Shown: positions 1-8,872 of the stretch, piece after piece
How positions within the stretch are numbered: the first letter of the stretch is position 1
Layout: every line of letters begins with the position of its first letter
From: UBA2336 sp049306095
GTDB taxonomy: Bacteria > Bacteroidota > Bacteroidia > Cytophagales > Cyclobacteriaceae
DNA: 64,000 nucleotides
Assembly (NCBI GenBank): GCA_049306095.1
Contig: JBAQPU010000022.1
Span: 153,905 to 217,904 of the forward strand
Direction: 5' to 3'
Translations under genes and position numbers: made by a program
Notes under the pieces: model-generated
Database searches by the model: none
Told to the model about the DNA's origin: nothing
Seen by the model: the letters and a program-made list of their open reading frames with translations, nothing else

Positions 1-2
1 CA

Positions 3-86
3 TACGTTAATATTACGGATTGCCGGGCAATAATTTGCGGCAGATACTATTGCCCTGATTTATTTGCTTACTTGAAAAGAGATTGA
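3..86 (+). CDS. possible C-terminal end of a truncated upstream gene
   Basis: An open frame enters the window at base 3 and ends at TGA 84-86, giving about 27 codons rich in Cys, Tyr and Asp and ending in LFAYLKRD. It could be the tail of a gene lying to the left, converging on the methyltransferase-like gene at 121. It is too short to recognise a family, and an open frame of this length can arise by chance. Confidence 0.2.
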   Translation, partial: YVNITDCRAIICGRYYCPDLFAYLKRD

Positions 87-120
87 GTTAGAACAAATGA
101 AGGACAAGGTAATGCCAGGT

Positions 121-831
121 TTATAAAGAGGTTAAAAAAGAATATTTAGTACTGCAAATTAACAAGGTTTTCTTTGCCCCTGAATAGACTTTTTCATGGA
201 ACGGGATCTCCTTTTGGGAGAGTGTCTTACGTATATGCTTGGCAGTTTCCCTTTCACCCGTTCTCTCATAATCGTCAAGTATCAAGATAAAATCATCAGC
301 TATAAAGTTGTGTTCAATTATATCAATAATTTGATGTCGTGAATAATGTTTGCTTCCCCAAGGCCCATCAATAATAATTAAATTAAACAAGGCTTTCGGT
401 AAGGTAGCGATTAAGTCTTTATACACATTAACCTTATGCCCCTCTATAGCAATTTGTTCAATTGGAAGTAAAATTGCTTCAGCCGAAATGTCATAGACTT
501 GATTAGAAAAAAAATTGAGCCAGTTTTTATCTTGCTCTATAATGGTCAACAAAATTCCTTCATTAGCCTTTTTATATTGATACGCCATTTTTGTACTCTC
601 TCCAAGCCCCAGTTCTAAAATATTCTTAGGCTTTACTTCATTATAAATCCGGTATAGTATATAAAGCATAGGGTAACCAGCGGCCCATCTTCCCGGGTTA
701 AAGGATTTATTTTTGAGCCACGCAGAATCGGTAATGGCACTATTGAAAATAGAAGCCCAATTAAGTTCTTTAAGGATTCTTCTATTTTTTTTATATGGAA
801 TTTTATAAAATAAACGGTCAAAAAAACTCAT
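121..831 (-). CDS. SAM-dependent methyltransferase-like protein
   Basis: A 236-residue soluble protein without a signal peptide. It has the layout of a class I Rossmann methyltransferase: a motif I-like segment ILELGLGEST at residues 71-80, an acidic strand end (TIIEQD, 96-101), then LIIIDGPWGS (151-160) and FILILDDYER (181-190), which resemble the later strands of methyltransferase family 24. Its substrate cannot be read from sequence. It lies divergently from two Stealth genes, with a family 2 glycosyltransferase nearby, so modification of a surface glycan is a reasonable inference. The glycine-rich loop is GLGES rather than GxGxG, so another nucleotide-binding Rossmann function is not excluded. 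Confidence 0.6.
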   Translation of the reverse strand: MSFFDRLFYKIPYKKNRRILKELNWASIFNSAITDSAWLKNKSFNPGRWAAGYPMLYILYRIYNEVKPKNILELGLGESTKMAYQYKKANEGILLTIIEQDKNWLNFFSNQVYDISAEAILLPIEQIAIEGHKVNVYKDLIATLPKALFNLIIIDGPWGSKHYSRHQIIDIIEHNFIADDFILILDDYERTGERETAKHIRKTLSQKEIPFHEKVYSGAKKTLLICSTKYSFLTSL

Positions 832-1015
832 AGGTTAAACATTTAAAGTATACAAAGGAGGGGGTATAGAGCAAAAGGTGATTGCGAACAGTATATGTTG
901 TCAAAAGGTTAGTTTCAAATACAGGCAACAAATATAAAGAATTACATTTGTCCATGTTTTAAAATTTATATGTGTTGCGAATAGGAAATTAAGATAACAA
1001 ATAAATTCGTTTTAT

Positions 1016-1966
1016 ATGAATGATAAGACAGCAGAAGTCGATTTGGTATATCTCTGGGTGGACGGGAATGATCCCAAGTGGCAGGAAAAGAAGCGAGCAT
1101 TCACTGGCATGGTGAGTGATACTTCTGAACAAAATAACATTGGGCGCTATGTGAGTTATGATGAATTAAAGTATTCGTTGCGTTCGGCTGAACGATATGC
1201 TCCCTGGATCCGGAAGATTTTTATTGTTACGGATGATCAAAAACCACATTGGCTCGACACAACAAATTCAAAAGTTCAGCTTGTAGATCATCGTGAAATT
1301 ATGCCGGCTAAAATTTTGCCGTGTTTCAATTCAAGTGTGATCGAGTATTTCTTGCATAAGATTCCGGGCTTGTCAGAGCATTTTCTGTTCTCTAACGATG
1401 ACATGTTTTTTAATGCCGACTTAACACCAGACTTTTTCTTTGCTCAAGACGGATTTCCAATTGTCCGGTTAAAAAGAAAGCCTTTGGGGAAATGGCATTA
1501 CCGGCTAAAGCAATTGGTGGGAAAAAAGTTAGGTCAATACAACAGAATGGTAGTGGATTCATCGCTGAGGGTCGAAAAAATGTTCGGCAAATATTATCCG
1601 GGCGTTCCTCATCACACAACAGATGCGTATTTAAAATCCGATTATCGTATTGCTGTAGAGGAAATCTTCGTGGAGGAAGTTAAGAAATCGCAACCGCATC
1701 GGATTCGGACATACGGTGATTTGCACAGGTCAGCGTTTGCCTACTATATCCTGGCAATCGGGCACGGGCATTTAAAATATGTGGGAAGAAATGAGTCGAT
1801 ACGGTTGCTCACACATAAGCGTAATTTGCTCACCTATATTAACCGATACCAACCTAAACTGTTCTGTCTGAACGACAGTCAGCGTGTAACCGATGAGCAC
1901 AGACAAAAGGTTAAACCCTTTTTGGAATCACTTTTCCCGGTAAAATCGGCCTTCGAGAAGCGTTAG
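1016..1966 (+). CDS. Stealth-family sugar-phosphate transferase (copy 1)
   Basis: A 316-residue protein with the four conserved regions of the Stealth family, which transfers hexose-1-phosphate to make phosphodiester-linked capsule or exopolysaccharide and is related to animal GlcNAc-1-phosphotransferase. CR1 is near residues 8-22 (LVYLWVDGNDPKW). CR2 spans about 44-132, including KIFIVTDDQKP and the acidic SNDDMFF. A CR3-like GVPHHTTDAYLKSDY sits near 196-210, and CR4 is the C-terminal segment with FCLND and the terminal LFPVKSAFEK. No membrane segment or signal peptide is seen, as expected for a cytoplasmic enzyme. The next gene starts 38 bp downstream and is a clear paralogue, so the pair looks like a tandem duplication. 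The sugar transferred is unknown. Confidence 0.85.
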   Translation: MNDKTAEVDLVYLWVDGNDPKWQEKKRAFTGMVSDTSEQNNIGRYVSYDELKYSLRSAERYAPWIRKIFIVTDDQKPHWLDTTNSKVQLVDHREIMPAKILPCFNSSVIEYFLHKIPGLSEHFLFSNDDMFFNADLTPDFFFAQDGFPIVRLKRKPLGKWHYRLKQLVGKKLGQYNRMVVDSSLRVEKMFGKYYPGVPHHTTDAYLKSDYRIAVEEIFVEEVKKSQPHRIRTYGDLHRSAFAYYILAIGHGHLKYVGRNESIRLLTHKRNLLTYINRYQPKLFCLNDSQRVTDEHRQKVKPFLESLFPVKSAFEKR

Positions 1967-2004
1967 TAGTTCAAAAAATCTAATAAATATTCGATAAGTT
2001 TAGG

Positions 2005-2955
2005 ATGATGAATAACCAAAACATGGACATTGACCTTGTCTATATGTGGGTAGATGGCAACGACCCGAAATGGCAGGAGAAGAAAAGGATTTTTACTGGT
2101 AAGGTCAGCGATAATTCTGAAGAAAATAATATTGGCAGGTACCTTAGTCACGATGAACTGAAATATTCACTCCGCTCTGCAGAAAAGTATGCACCCTGGA
2201 TTCGGAAGATTTTTATTGTAACGGATGATCAAAAGCCTGAGTGGTTAGATATCAGCCACCCGAAGATTCAATTGGTAGATCATAATGAAATTATACCGAA
2301 TGAAGTGTTACCATGCTTCAACGCAAGTGTAATTGAATATTTTCTTTATAAGATACCGGGGTTGTCAGAACGTTTTTTGCTGGCTAACGATGATACGTTT
2401 TTCAATACGGATGTTACCCCCGATTTCTTTTATAAAAAGGATGGTTTTCCTGTGGTGAGGTTAAAACGAAAGCCATTAGGAAAATGGCATTTTCGCCTGC
2501 GGGCATGGAGAGGAAAAGAAAAAGGCCAGTACAGTGCAATGGTTCATCAAGGGTCGCTAACCGTAGAAAAGCAATTTGGAAAGTTTTACGCAGGGGTTCC
2601 GCATCATAATATTGATGCTTATTTGAAAGCCGATTACCAAAAGGCAGTTGAAGAAATTTTCTGTGATCAGGTAAAAAAATCGCAATCCAATAGAATAAGG
2701 TCTGTCGGGGATATGCACCGATCTGCATTTTCATACTATGCGCTTGCCATAGGTCATGCTCACTTGAAATATGTGAGTAGAAGCGAATCAATCAGAATTC
2801 TTATTTATCGGCATGATTTTCTGGAGTATATCAATCGGTATAAGCCTGCATTATTTTGCCTGAACGATAATCAGGAATTGACCCAACAGCATCGAGAAAC
2901 CATTGACCCGTTACTGAGCCGCCTGTTTCCTGTTAAATCATCTTTTGAAAAGTAG
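2005..2955 (+). CDS. Stealth-family sugar-phosphate transferase (copy 2)
   Basis: Another 316-residue Stealth protein, with roughly two thirds of positions identical by eye to the preceding gene. CR1 (LVYMWVDGNDPKW), the CR2 segments (FIVTDDQKP; ANDDTFF), the GVPHHNIDAYLK segment and the C-terminal LFPVKSSFEK are all present. Equal length and adjacency suggest recent tandem duplication, with divergence mainly in the middle third (around residues 165-190). That is where acceptor or donor preference might differ, though this is only inference. The start ATGATG allows either of two adjacent methionines. The 3' end overlaps the convergent glycosyltransferase gene by 23 bp. Confidence 0.85.
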   Translation: MMNNQNMDIDLVYMWVDGNDPKWQEKKRIFTGKVSDNSEENNIGRYLSHDELKYSLRSAEKYAPWIRKIFIVTDDQKPEWLDISHPKIQLVDHNEIIPNEVLPCFNASVIEYFLYKIPGLSERFLLANDDTFFNTDVTPDFFYKKDGFPVVRLKRKPLGKWHFRLRAWRGKEKGQYSAMVHQGSLTVEKQFGKFYAGVPHHNIDAYLKADYQKAVEEIFCDQVKKSQSNRIRSVGDMHRSAFSYYALAIGHAHLKYVSRSESIRILIYRHDFLEYINRYKPALFCLNDNQELTQQHRETIDPLLSRLFPVKSSFEK

Positions 2956-3820
2956 GAATTGGTTTCATTTGAAGAATGCGCAACCCCAGGAGATACCATC
3001 GCACCCGGCCCGTATTATAAACTCGTTTTGTTAGTACAGGCAGTTTGCCAAAAAGTGTATAGTGATAAATTGCATATTGTGGCGCACCAATCGTTTTAAT
3101 CTGGTGTTCTTTTGCAAACTTTCTACAAAACTCGTTCGCCATGGCAATGCTTCGTTCTCGTATTTGCTTTCTCTCCCTCGACACCGAAGTAACCAGTGAA
3201 TTACTTCGCTCCTTGTAAAAGTAAATTGCTCCGGGAACCGAAATAATCTTGTTAGAAAAATACACTGCCTGTATCGTAAATGCTTTGTCTTGCGCATTCC
3301 TTAAATGCACATCAAACAACAATTTATTTTCCCGTAAAAAAGAAAGCCTGTATAAATACTTCCAAACGTTTCCCTGGTGGAAGACATTGCCGAATACCAT
3401 CTTATCCTCTGTATTCACATACAGAAATTTTTCAGTAACAATGGTTGTGAATGAAGGTAATCGCTCGTGAATATATCCGGAGCAGGCCATATCGGCATCG
3501 ACTGATAGAATGGTTCTTAACATCCTTTCATAAAAATCGAGATTGATTAAATCATCGGCATCCATAAAATGGAGGTAATCGCCCGTGGCTGCGATCATTC
3601 CCGCATTTCGCGCTGCCGCTGCTCCCTGATTCGCTTGTTGTATAAGTTTTACAGGGTAACGCTGCGCTACTTGTACCGTGTTATCGGTAGAGCCATCATC
3701 AACAACAATAATCTCCAGGTTCTTGTAAGTCTGAGACAAAATAATCTCTAAGCATTGACTTAAAAATAATGATACGTTATACGTAGGGATAACTACAGAT
3801 ATAGTATGTTTCATTTCCAT
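2933..3820 (-). CDS. family 2 glycosyltransferase (GT-A fold)
   Basis: A 295-residue glycosyltransferase. The N-terminus has the GT2 start ISVVIPTYN (residues 7-15), the nucleotide-binding VVDDGSTDNT (39-48), NQGAAAARNAG (64-74) and the metal-binding DADD (87-90). These place it in the family that moves a sugar from a nucleotide-sugar donor to a growing glycan or lipid acceptor. There is no multi-pass membrane region, so it is probably soluble or peripherally attached. It is transcribed together with the third Stealth gene, 12 bp upstream, and is most likely part of the same surface-polysaccharide pathway. Sugar specificity is not predictable. Confidence 0.88.
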   Translation of the reverse strand: MEMKHTISVVIPTYNVSLFLSQCLEIILSQTYKNLEIIVVDDGSTDNTVQVAQRYPVKLIQQANQGAAAARNAGMIAATGDYLHFMDADDLINLDFYERMLRTILSVDADMACSGYIHERLPSFTTIVTEKFLYVNTEDKMVFGNVFHQGNVWKYLYRLSFLRENKLLFDVHLRNAQDKAFTIQAVYFSNKIISVPGAIYFYKERSNSLVTSVSRERKQIRERSIAMANEFCRKFAKEHQIKTIGAPQYAIYHYTLFGKLPVLTKRVYNTGRVRWYLLGLRILQMKPIPTFQKMI

Positions 3821-3832
3821 GCGTGGATGAAT

Positions 3833-4825
3833 TTATTTTTCAAAGCTTGATTTCTCCGGTAAGATGCTTTCAAAAGCTGCGCTCAGGCCATTCATCGTCA
3901 TTTCAAAATTTCGGATGTATTCGCTATCGTTAATGCAAACCAACAGGTACGACTGGTTACGAATTGCTTCAATAGCTTGTGTTGACTTAAACACCAACGG
4001 AAACATTTTTGTATCCTGGTAAGTATTGTAAGCTGCAAAATTACCGCGGCAGATTTGCCACGTTTTGAATAACTCCAGCGTATAATCTTTCGGACTGCGA
4101 AACCGGTGCAGCGACATTTCGGTAAGCTCTTTGCCTGCGTAGTCCCAAACTTCTTCGAATGTAGTTTTTAAGTAAGGCTGTGCGTTGTGCGGTGTGCGCA
4201 ATGTTATAAACTTGTTATACGGTTTGAGCAGGCGTGTCAGTCTTCCCCTTTTACCATACGCTTCGGTAAACCATTTATCATGGTCACGCTCCATCACTTC
4301 TTTTTTATTGAAACGCCTATTAATAATTCTGATATTATTTCTCAAACATTTATTCCATAATGAAAATCCGAAATTCAATCGAAACGCGGCAATATCATTG
4401 GGCAGTCCATCGGTGAAGAACCTGCTTTGCGAAACATGATTGGTAATAAAAAAATCATCATTGAAGTACACGAATTGCTCAGACAGATCCTTGATCCGGT
4501 GCATGTAGATTTCAATCAAATTTGAATTATAGCATGGCAAGTACTGCTTAGGAATATAGTCCTCATGGCTCACGAGCTTAATCTTTGGGTGATTAACATT
4601 CAACCAATCAGGCTGCTGGCCACAGGTTACAAAATGAATGGAACGTACCCAGGGTGCAAACTTTTCAACCCCTCTGAACCAATACTTCAGAAACCCATAA
4701 TCCCGGAAACGGGCAACGGCAACTTCGTTCCGGGTGTTATCAATTTTACCCGAATACTTCGCGAAATCAGCTTGCCAGGCCGGATCGTTCATATCAACCC
4801 AGGTAATCACAAAATCTATATCCAT
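3833..4825 (-). CDS. Stealth-family sugar-phosphate transferase (copy 3, divergent)
   Basis: A 330-residue Stealth protein, more distant from the two plus-strand copies. CR1 reads DIDFVITWVDMNDPAW (residues 2-17), CR2 includes VRSIHFVTCGQQPDWL and FNDDFF (121-126), a TPHNAQPYLK segment represents CR3, and CR4 has LVCIND plus the terminal ILPEKSSFEK. CR2 has CGQ where the other copies have DDQ. It appears to form a two-gene minus-strand operon with the downstream glycosyltransferase (12-bp gap). Three Stealth enzymes in under 4 kb suggest that several phosphodiester linkages, or alternative acceptors, are made here. Confidence 0.83.
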   Translation of the reverse strand: MDIDFVITWVDMNDPAWQADFAKYSGKIDNTRNEVAVARFRDYGFLKYWFRGVEKFAPWVRSIHFVTCGQQPDWLNVNHPKIKLVSHEDYIPKQYLPCYNSNLIEIYMHRIKDLSEQFVYFNDDFFITNHVSQSRFFTDGLPNDIAAFRLNFGFSLWNKCLRNNIRIINRRFNKKEVMERDHDKWFTEAYGKRGRLTRLLKPYNKFITLRTPHNAQPYLKTTFEEVWDYAGKELTEMSLHRFRSPKDYTLELFKTWQICRGNFAAYNTYQDTKMFPLVFKSTQAIEAIRNQSYLLVCINDSEYIRNFEMTMNGLSAAFESILPEKSSFEK

Positions 4826-5015
4826 AAAAAAAGACCTTTTTAACCTGTACTGTTCAGCTATTTAACAAACCCAAGGAAGGAATATTAATGCCAAAAATAT
4901 CAAGATTGCCACCCATTCTCCTGCCGGTATAAAATTATTTTAAAAGTTTTGAGGGTGTATAGTTTACCAAAATGAGTAAATTGGAATTTAAGGGCACTAT
5001 TTAAAAGATCCATTT

Positions 5016-6101
5016 ATGAATAAAATCTACAAAGTTGTTTCATTAGTTTTTATAGCAGCCGTTTGTGCTTTGCCGAAGCATGTTTACGGGCAAAATGAAC
5101 AAGATATATCAATTTTCTTAAGTGCGGGTGAGGAAGATGCTGCCAAATTAATTCAGGCGTATGTTGAGCCAGCCGTAAAAAGTATTTCGTACGGAATGGC
5201 CGGGGGATGGTACAATACCGCTAAACCCCATAAGTCGTTGGGGTTTGATATTGGCGTTACCATGAACCTGGCATTTATTCCAACGTCAGAGGATTATTTT
5301 GATCCTAACAAGTTAGATTTATCGGTAACCAACTACAATGGTAACATTGATAAACCCGGGAAAGGGGCTCCAACTTTTTTTGGCCCCAAGGATGAAACAC
5401 AATATGTTTCAGATCCTGATGGTGTTGCCGGCCCTATCGCACCAATAACATTTAGCGGACCGGAGGGATTGGCTGTTAAACAAAAAATTGGTTTCGCGGC
5501 AATGCCTGTACCGATGATTCAATTGGGTGTTGGAGTAATTAAAAACACCGATATTAAAATCAGGTATGTTAATTCAGGTATGGTGGGCGCCATCATTCCC
5601 AATGTGGATATTGAAAGTAGCAAATTCAACGTTTTTGGTGTGGGTGTTTTGCACGACTTTAAGCAGCATATTAAAGGTATTAAGCTTTTACCTTTTGATC
5701 TCTCAGCGCTTATTGCATATAATTCGGTGAGTGGAACTTCTGATCTTTCCAATTCTGATCCCCTTAAAGGTCCAACCACCGATGACGGTGAGTTAGATTA
5801 TCAGTTTAATTCATGGGTTTTTCAGGCGATTATTTCAAAAAAGATTTCTGTAGTTACACCGTATGCAGCCGTTGGCTATAGCATGATCAACACCAATGTT
5901 GATATGAACGGAAACTATACGGTTGAGGCCGGTGCCACTGACTTGGAATTAACAGATCCGGTTGCAATCGATTTTAAAAATAACAGTATGATATTAACCC
6001 TGGGTATGCGCTTGAAGTTTGGACCGTTTTATTTGAACGGTGACTATACGATTCAAAAATTTAATACCCTTTCTGTAGGACTGGGTTTTTCAGTGCGGTA
6101 A
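5016..6101 (+). CDS. exported outer-membrane barrel protein, DUF6588-like
   Basis: A 361-residue protein beginning with a clear signal peptide (hydrophobic residues about 7-20, cleavage near YGQ). The rest is made of alternating beta strands and ends in a C-terminal aromatic strand (LSVGLGFSVR), as expected of an outer-membrane barrel. The middle section, with GPEGLAVKQKIGFAAMPVP followed by several strand pairs, resembles the Bacteroidetes DUF6588 family, whose function is not known. It stands alone, with a terminator directly after it at 6124-6152. Confidence 0.65.
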   Translation: MNKIYKVVSLVFIAAVCALPKHVYGQNEQDISIFLSAGEEDAAKLIQAYVEPAVKSISYGMAGGWYNTAKPHKSLGFDIGVTMNLAFIPTSEDYFDPNKLDLSVTNYNGNIDKPGKGAPTFFGPKDETQYVSDPDGVAGPIAPITFSGPEGLAVKQKIGFAAMPVPMIQLGVGVIKNTDIKIRYVNSGMVGAIIPNVDIESSKFNVFGVGVLHDFKQHIKGIKLLPFDLSALIAYNSVSGTSDLSNSDPLKGPTTDDGELDYQFNSWVFQAIISKKISVVTPYAAVGYSMINTNVDMNGNYTVEAGATDLELTDPVAIDFKNNSMILTLGMRLKFGPFYLNGDYTIQKFNTLSVGLGFSVR

Positions 6102-6123
6102 GCCAAAGCATTTAAACTAGTTG

Positions 6124-6152
6124 AGCCCCTGGCATAGTCAGGGGCTTTTTTT
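6124..6152 (+). terminator. Rho-independent terminator
   Basis: An 8-bp stem AGCCCCTG (6124-6131) / CAGGGGCT (6139-6146) with a 7-nt loop, followed by a run of T. It ends transcription of the gene finishing at 6101 and abuts the stop codon of the convergent DUF4136 gene. Confidence 0.85.
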
Positions 6153-6687
6153 ATTTCAGCTTCGCAAACAAACTTTTCATCCCTTCCTCAATCAAGGGAG
6201 GAACATTTTTTTCTTTTTCCGGAACCACACTCTCGGCAGTTGCCTGCCACACGAGTTTACCGGCTGCACGATCTACTAAGTGTACCGAAACCGATCCTTG
6301 TTTGTATGTTCCTACCACAACCTCTTGCGCGTGCCACGAGTAGTTACGTTGCCCCATGTAGGCCATGCGGTCACCGGGGTTTGTAAAACTGGTTTCACGG
6401 GTTTGAACTTCCTTCGATATAACAATGCCAATGTTCACCATGAGATCAGGATTTTCAACTGCCGAGGTAAGCCCTTTTGCTTCCAGTTCATTAGTAATAG
6501 CCTTTTTTAACAGATCAAGGTTGCCAGTATAATTTGGGCCGATAGCGTCACCGCTGGCATCTACCTGGAAGAAGCCAAATGTTTTGTAATTGGAAAGTGA
6601 AAATCCTTCTTCTTTATTAACATCTTTGATTCGAACACTGCTGCAGCCAACGGAAATAATAAGGAATAGGGTAATAATACGTTTCAT
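6151..6687 (-). CDS. DUF4136 lipoprotein (copy 1)
   Basis: A 178-residue protein with a short signal peptide ending in a lipobox (SVGC, Cys at residue 15), so it should be a membrane-anchored lipoprotein. The mature part fits DUF4136: an NYKTFGFFQVD segment early on, a central helix with NELEAKGL, the NPDLMVNIGI strand, and a C-terminal VDRAAGKLVWQATAE followed by a final helix. The fold is known from structural genomics but no activity is established. Three more DUF4136 lipoproteins are in this window (8166, 57304 and 58791). Confidence 0.8.
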   Translation of the reverse strand: MKRIITLFLIISVGCSSVRIKDVNKEEGFSLSNYKTFGFFQVDASGDAIGPNYTGNLDLLKKAITNELEAKGLTSAVENPDLMVNIGIVISKEVQTRETSFTNPGDRMAYMGQRNYSWHAQEVVVGTYKQGSVSVHLVDRAAGKLVWQATAESVVPEKEKNVPPLIEEGMKSLFAKLK

Positions 6688-6769
6688 AGTCAGGTGATTT
6701 GTCTATCTAAAAGTAACCAAAAGCAGATATTATTCTTATTAAAAGGCATGACGTGTACATGGAGTGTGG

Positions 6770-6777
6770 TAAATTTG
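6770..6777 (+). promoter_or_regulatory. candidate -7 promoter box (TAAATTTG)
   Basis: A perfect match to the Bacteroidetes -7 consensus TAnnTTTG lies 13 bp before the ATG at 6790. No TTG is seen at the expected -33 spacing. Because it lies inside the longer open frame that begins with a GTG at 6694, it supports the later start for the downstream gene. Confidence 0.45.
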
Positions 6778-6789
6778 AGGTTTAATTCA

Positions 6790-8103
6790 ATGTTCATGAA
6801 AAAGTTTCTTGTTCTAATGGCCATCTTCGTTATGGCGGCCTCCGCACACGGTCAAATTGATCCGGCCAATGCTACACCACAATACGTTGACCCCACCGAT
6901 TTAAAATCGGTTCTCCGAAAAAAGAAATCCGGAAGCGAACAATCAGCGGCTGTGCCCGAAAAAGGAAAACTCATGATGTTCATTGTTCCGGCTATTGGAT
7001 CCAATCCCTCGTTAGGCGCTTTCTATGGGGTGGGCGGAACAGCCGCAGTTTTTTTAGGCGAACCGGCCACTACCAGTATTTCAAATCTTACGGGTTCAAT
7101 TTTGTTCACCACCAAAAATCAGTTTGTTGCAACCATGAAAGGAACCATCATGACGCCCAACAATGGTTGGGAAATGCTGGCCGATTTAAAGTATAGTTTC
7201 TTTTCTGAAAACACCTACGGCTTGGGCAGTGATTACAACCAACCCATAAACGAGGGTTGGAACTGGGGAGGCGTACATACCAGCGGTTTGGGTGGCGCCC
7301 AGCCCCTTACCTTTAACCAACTTAAAATTTATTATACCGCACTTAAGTCGGTAGCCAAATATGTGTATGTGGGAGTCGGGTATCATTTAGACTATCATTA
7401 TAAAATCAAAGATGAGGTTCTAGACCTGGAAGCTCCCGATACCGTGATAACAAGTCATTATGCGTATAGTAAAACATATGGTTTCGACAGTGCCGGGTAT
7501 GCCACCTCCGGAACAAGTTTAAATTTAGTTTACGACAGTCGTGATCATACCGTAAATCCTTACAAGGGAGCTTTTTTGCAGGCCTCGTTCAGAACGAATT
7601 CCAAATTTTTGGGAAGTCAGAAAAACTCCAGGCAACTTTATCTTGAAGCGCGGGTATACAAAAGCTTGTCGAAAGAGAAGCCTCGTCACCTGATTGGTTT
7701 TTGGGCGATCGGGCAGTTTATTACTTCAGGCGAAGTGCCGTACCTGCATTTACCGGCTAATTCGTACGACATGCGCAACCGCATTGGAAGAGGGTATGTG
7801 GCGGGCCGTTTTCGCGGACCAAGTTGGGTAACCGCTGAAACCGAGTATCGTGTACCCTTAACCCGAAATGGGTTATTAGGGGCGGTGGTTTTTGCGAGTG
7901 TCACCACCACCACGCGCGATGCCATTACCATTGGCGAAGAGACCCTGCCAAAATTAAAATTGTTTGAAGCCACGCGGCCTGCCGGTGGTTTTGGTGCGCG
8001 CATTATGCTGAACCGTACGGGCAGGTTAAATCTGGCAATGGATATGGCCTTTGGCCAACATGGCGCTAAGGGTTTTTATTTTGCGGTGGGTGAGACATTT
8101 TAA
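6790..8103 (+). CDS. BamA/TamA-like outer-membrane barrel (Omp85 C-terminal domain type)
   Basis: About 437 residues from ATG 6790, or 435 from the ATG two codons later. Both begin a good signal peptide (KKFLVLMAIFVMAASAHG). The mature protein resembles the surface-antigen barrel of Omp85 proteins without POTRA domains. It has VPAIGSNPSLGAFYGVGG near the start of the barrel, LVYDSRDHTVNPYKGAFL in the middle, the RGYVAGRFRG segment that recalls the lid-loop motif, and a terminal strand ending in Phe. Such POTRA-less proteins are common in Bacteroidetes, and their cargo or role is usually unknown. The open frame extends upstream to a GTG at 6694, but that extension would bury the signal peptide. 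Confidence 0.72.
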   Translation: MFMKKFLVLMAIFVMAASAHGQIDPANATPQYVDPTDLKSVLRKKKSGSEQSAAVPEKGKLMMFIVPAIGSNPSLGAFYGVGGTAAVFLGEPATTSISNLTGSILFTTKNQFVATMKGTIMTPNNGWEMLADLKYSFFSENTYGLGSDYNQPINEGWNWGGVHTSGLGGAQPLTFNQLKIYYTALKSVAKYVYVGVGYHLDYHYKIKDEVLDLEAPDTVITSHYAYSKTYGFDSAGYATSGTSLNLVYDSRDHTVNPYKGAFLQASFRTNSKFLGSQKNSRQLYLEARVYKSLSKEKPRHLIGFWAIGQFITSGEVPYLHLPANSYDMRNRIGRGYVAGRFRGPSWVTAETEYRVPLTRNGLLGAVVFASVTTTTRDAITIGEETLPKLKLFEATRPAGGFGARIMLNRTGRLNLAMDMAFGQHGAKGFYFAVGETF

Positions 8104-8165
8104 TTTGTGTGGTTTATCTGAAAGTGTATTAGTATCTTCGAAAATAAAATTTAAAAGACATCTAT

Positions 8166-8702
8166 ATGAAAAGAATTGTTCTGGTATTTCTTGTGGCCGT
8201 GATGGCGGGTTGCAGCTCGGTGAATATTTCGTCTGATTTTGACAAGCAAGCAGACTTCTCAAAATACAAAACCTACACATTTAGTGAGGAGGCATTGAAA
8301 TTGCCTGTAGGCGATTTGAACCGTGATCGAATTTTAAAAGCTGTTGAAACAGAACTGGCCGCAAAAGGATTCAGCAAATCGGATAGCCCCGATGTGATTG
8401 TTGATTTAAATGTAAAGGCCGAACAGAAAATGGACGCAACAGCCACTTCAACCGGCCCCGGTTACTATGGAGGCCCATGGCGCTACGGTTATGGCGGAGG
8501 TTTTTCAACCACACAAATCAATTACAACGAGTACATTGAAGGAACTTTGTTTGTGAACATGGTAGATAAATCAACCGAGAAAATTGTATGGCAGGGAAGA
8601 GGCACCAAAACATTGGATGAAGATGCGGATGCTGATAAGCGCGAGAAAAACATAAACTATGCAGTGAAAATGATTTTCGCAAAATACCCACCAAAGAAGT
8701 AG
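8166..8702 (+). CDS. DUF4136 lipoprotein (copy 2)
   Basis: A 178-residue lipoprotein with the lipobox MAGC (Cys at residue 16). DUF4136 features are clear: FDKQADFSKYKTYTF near the mature start, a helix with ETELAAKGF, the SPDVIVDLNVKAEQ strand, a glycine/tyrosine-rich linker (GYYGGPWRYGYGGG), VDKSTEKIVWQGRGT and a final helix. It has the same length as copy 1 at 6151. The 63-bp gap after the barrel gene contains a TATCTTCG sequence that may be a promoter. A strong terminator follows at 8753. Confidence 0.82.
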   Translation: MKRIVLVFLVAVMAGCSSVNISSDFDKQADFSKYKTYTFSEEALKLPVGDLNRDRILKAVETELAAKGFSKSDSPDVIVDLNVKAEQKMDATATSTGPGYYGGPWRYGYGGGFSTTQINYNEYIEGTLFVNMVDKSTEKIVWQGRGTKTLDEDADADKREKNINYAVKMIFAKYPPKK

Positions 8703-8752
8703 CGTTTAAACTATTGATTGAAAGTAGCGCTTGACAGAAAATATTCAACCTA

Positions 8753-8784
8753 AACGGACATTGAATGTCCGTTTTTTTTTTTTT
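8753..8784 (+). terminator. Rho-independent terminator
   Basis: Stem AACGGACA (8753-8760) / TGTCCGTT (8766-8773) with a 5-nt loop, followed by an uninterrupted run of T to 8784. It closes the DUF4136 gene and separates it from the sulfatase operon. Confidence 0.9.
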
Positions 8785-8872
8785 GAAGTGTATCTGGTAT
8801 TTTTAAGTACAGCTTTGAACATGAGCTGTTAAAGGAGATCAATAGAAAATTTATATTCCAAACCCGCGTTTC

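Noticed and set aside
6694..6789. N-terminal extension of the BamA-like gene from a GTG start
   Set aside because: It would put 32 residues before an obvious signal peptide, and a -7 promoter box lies within it.
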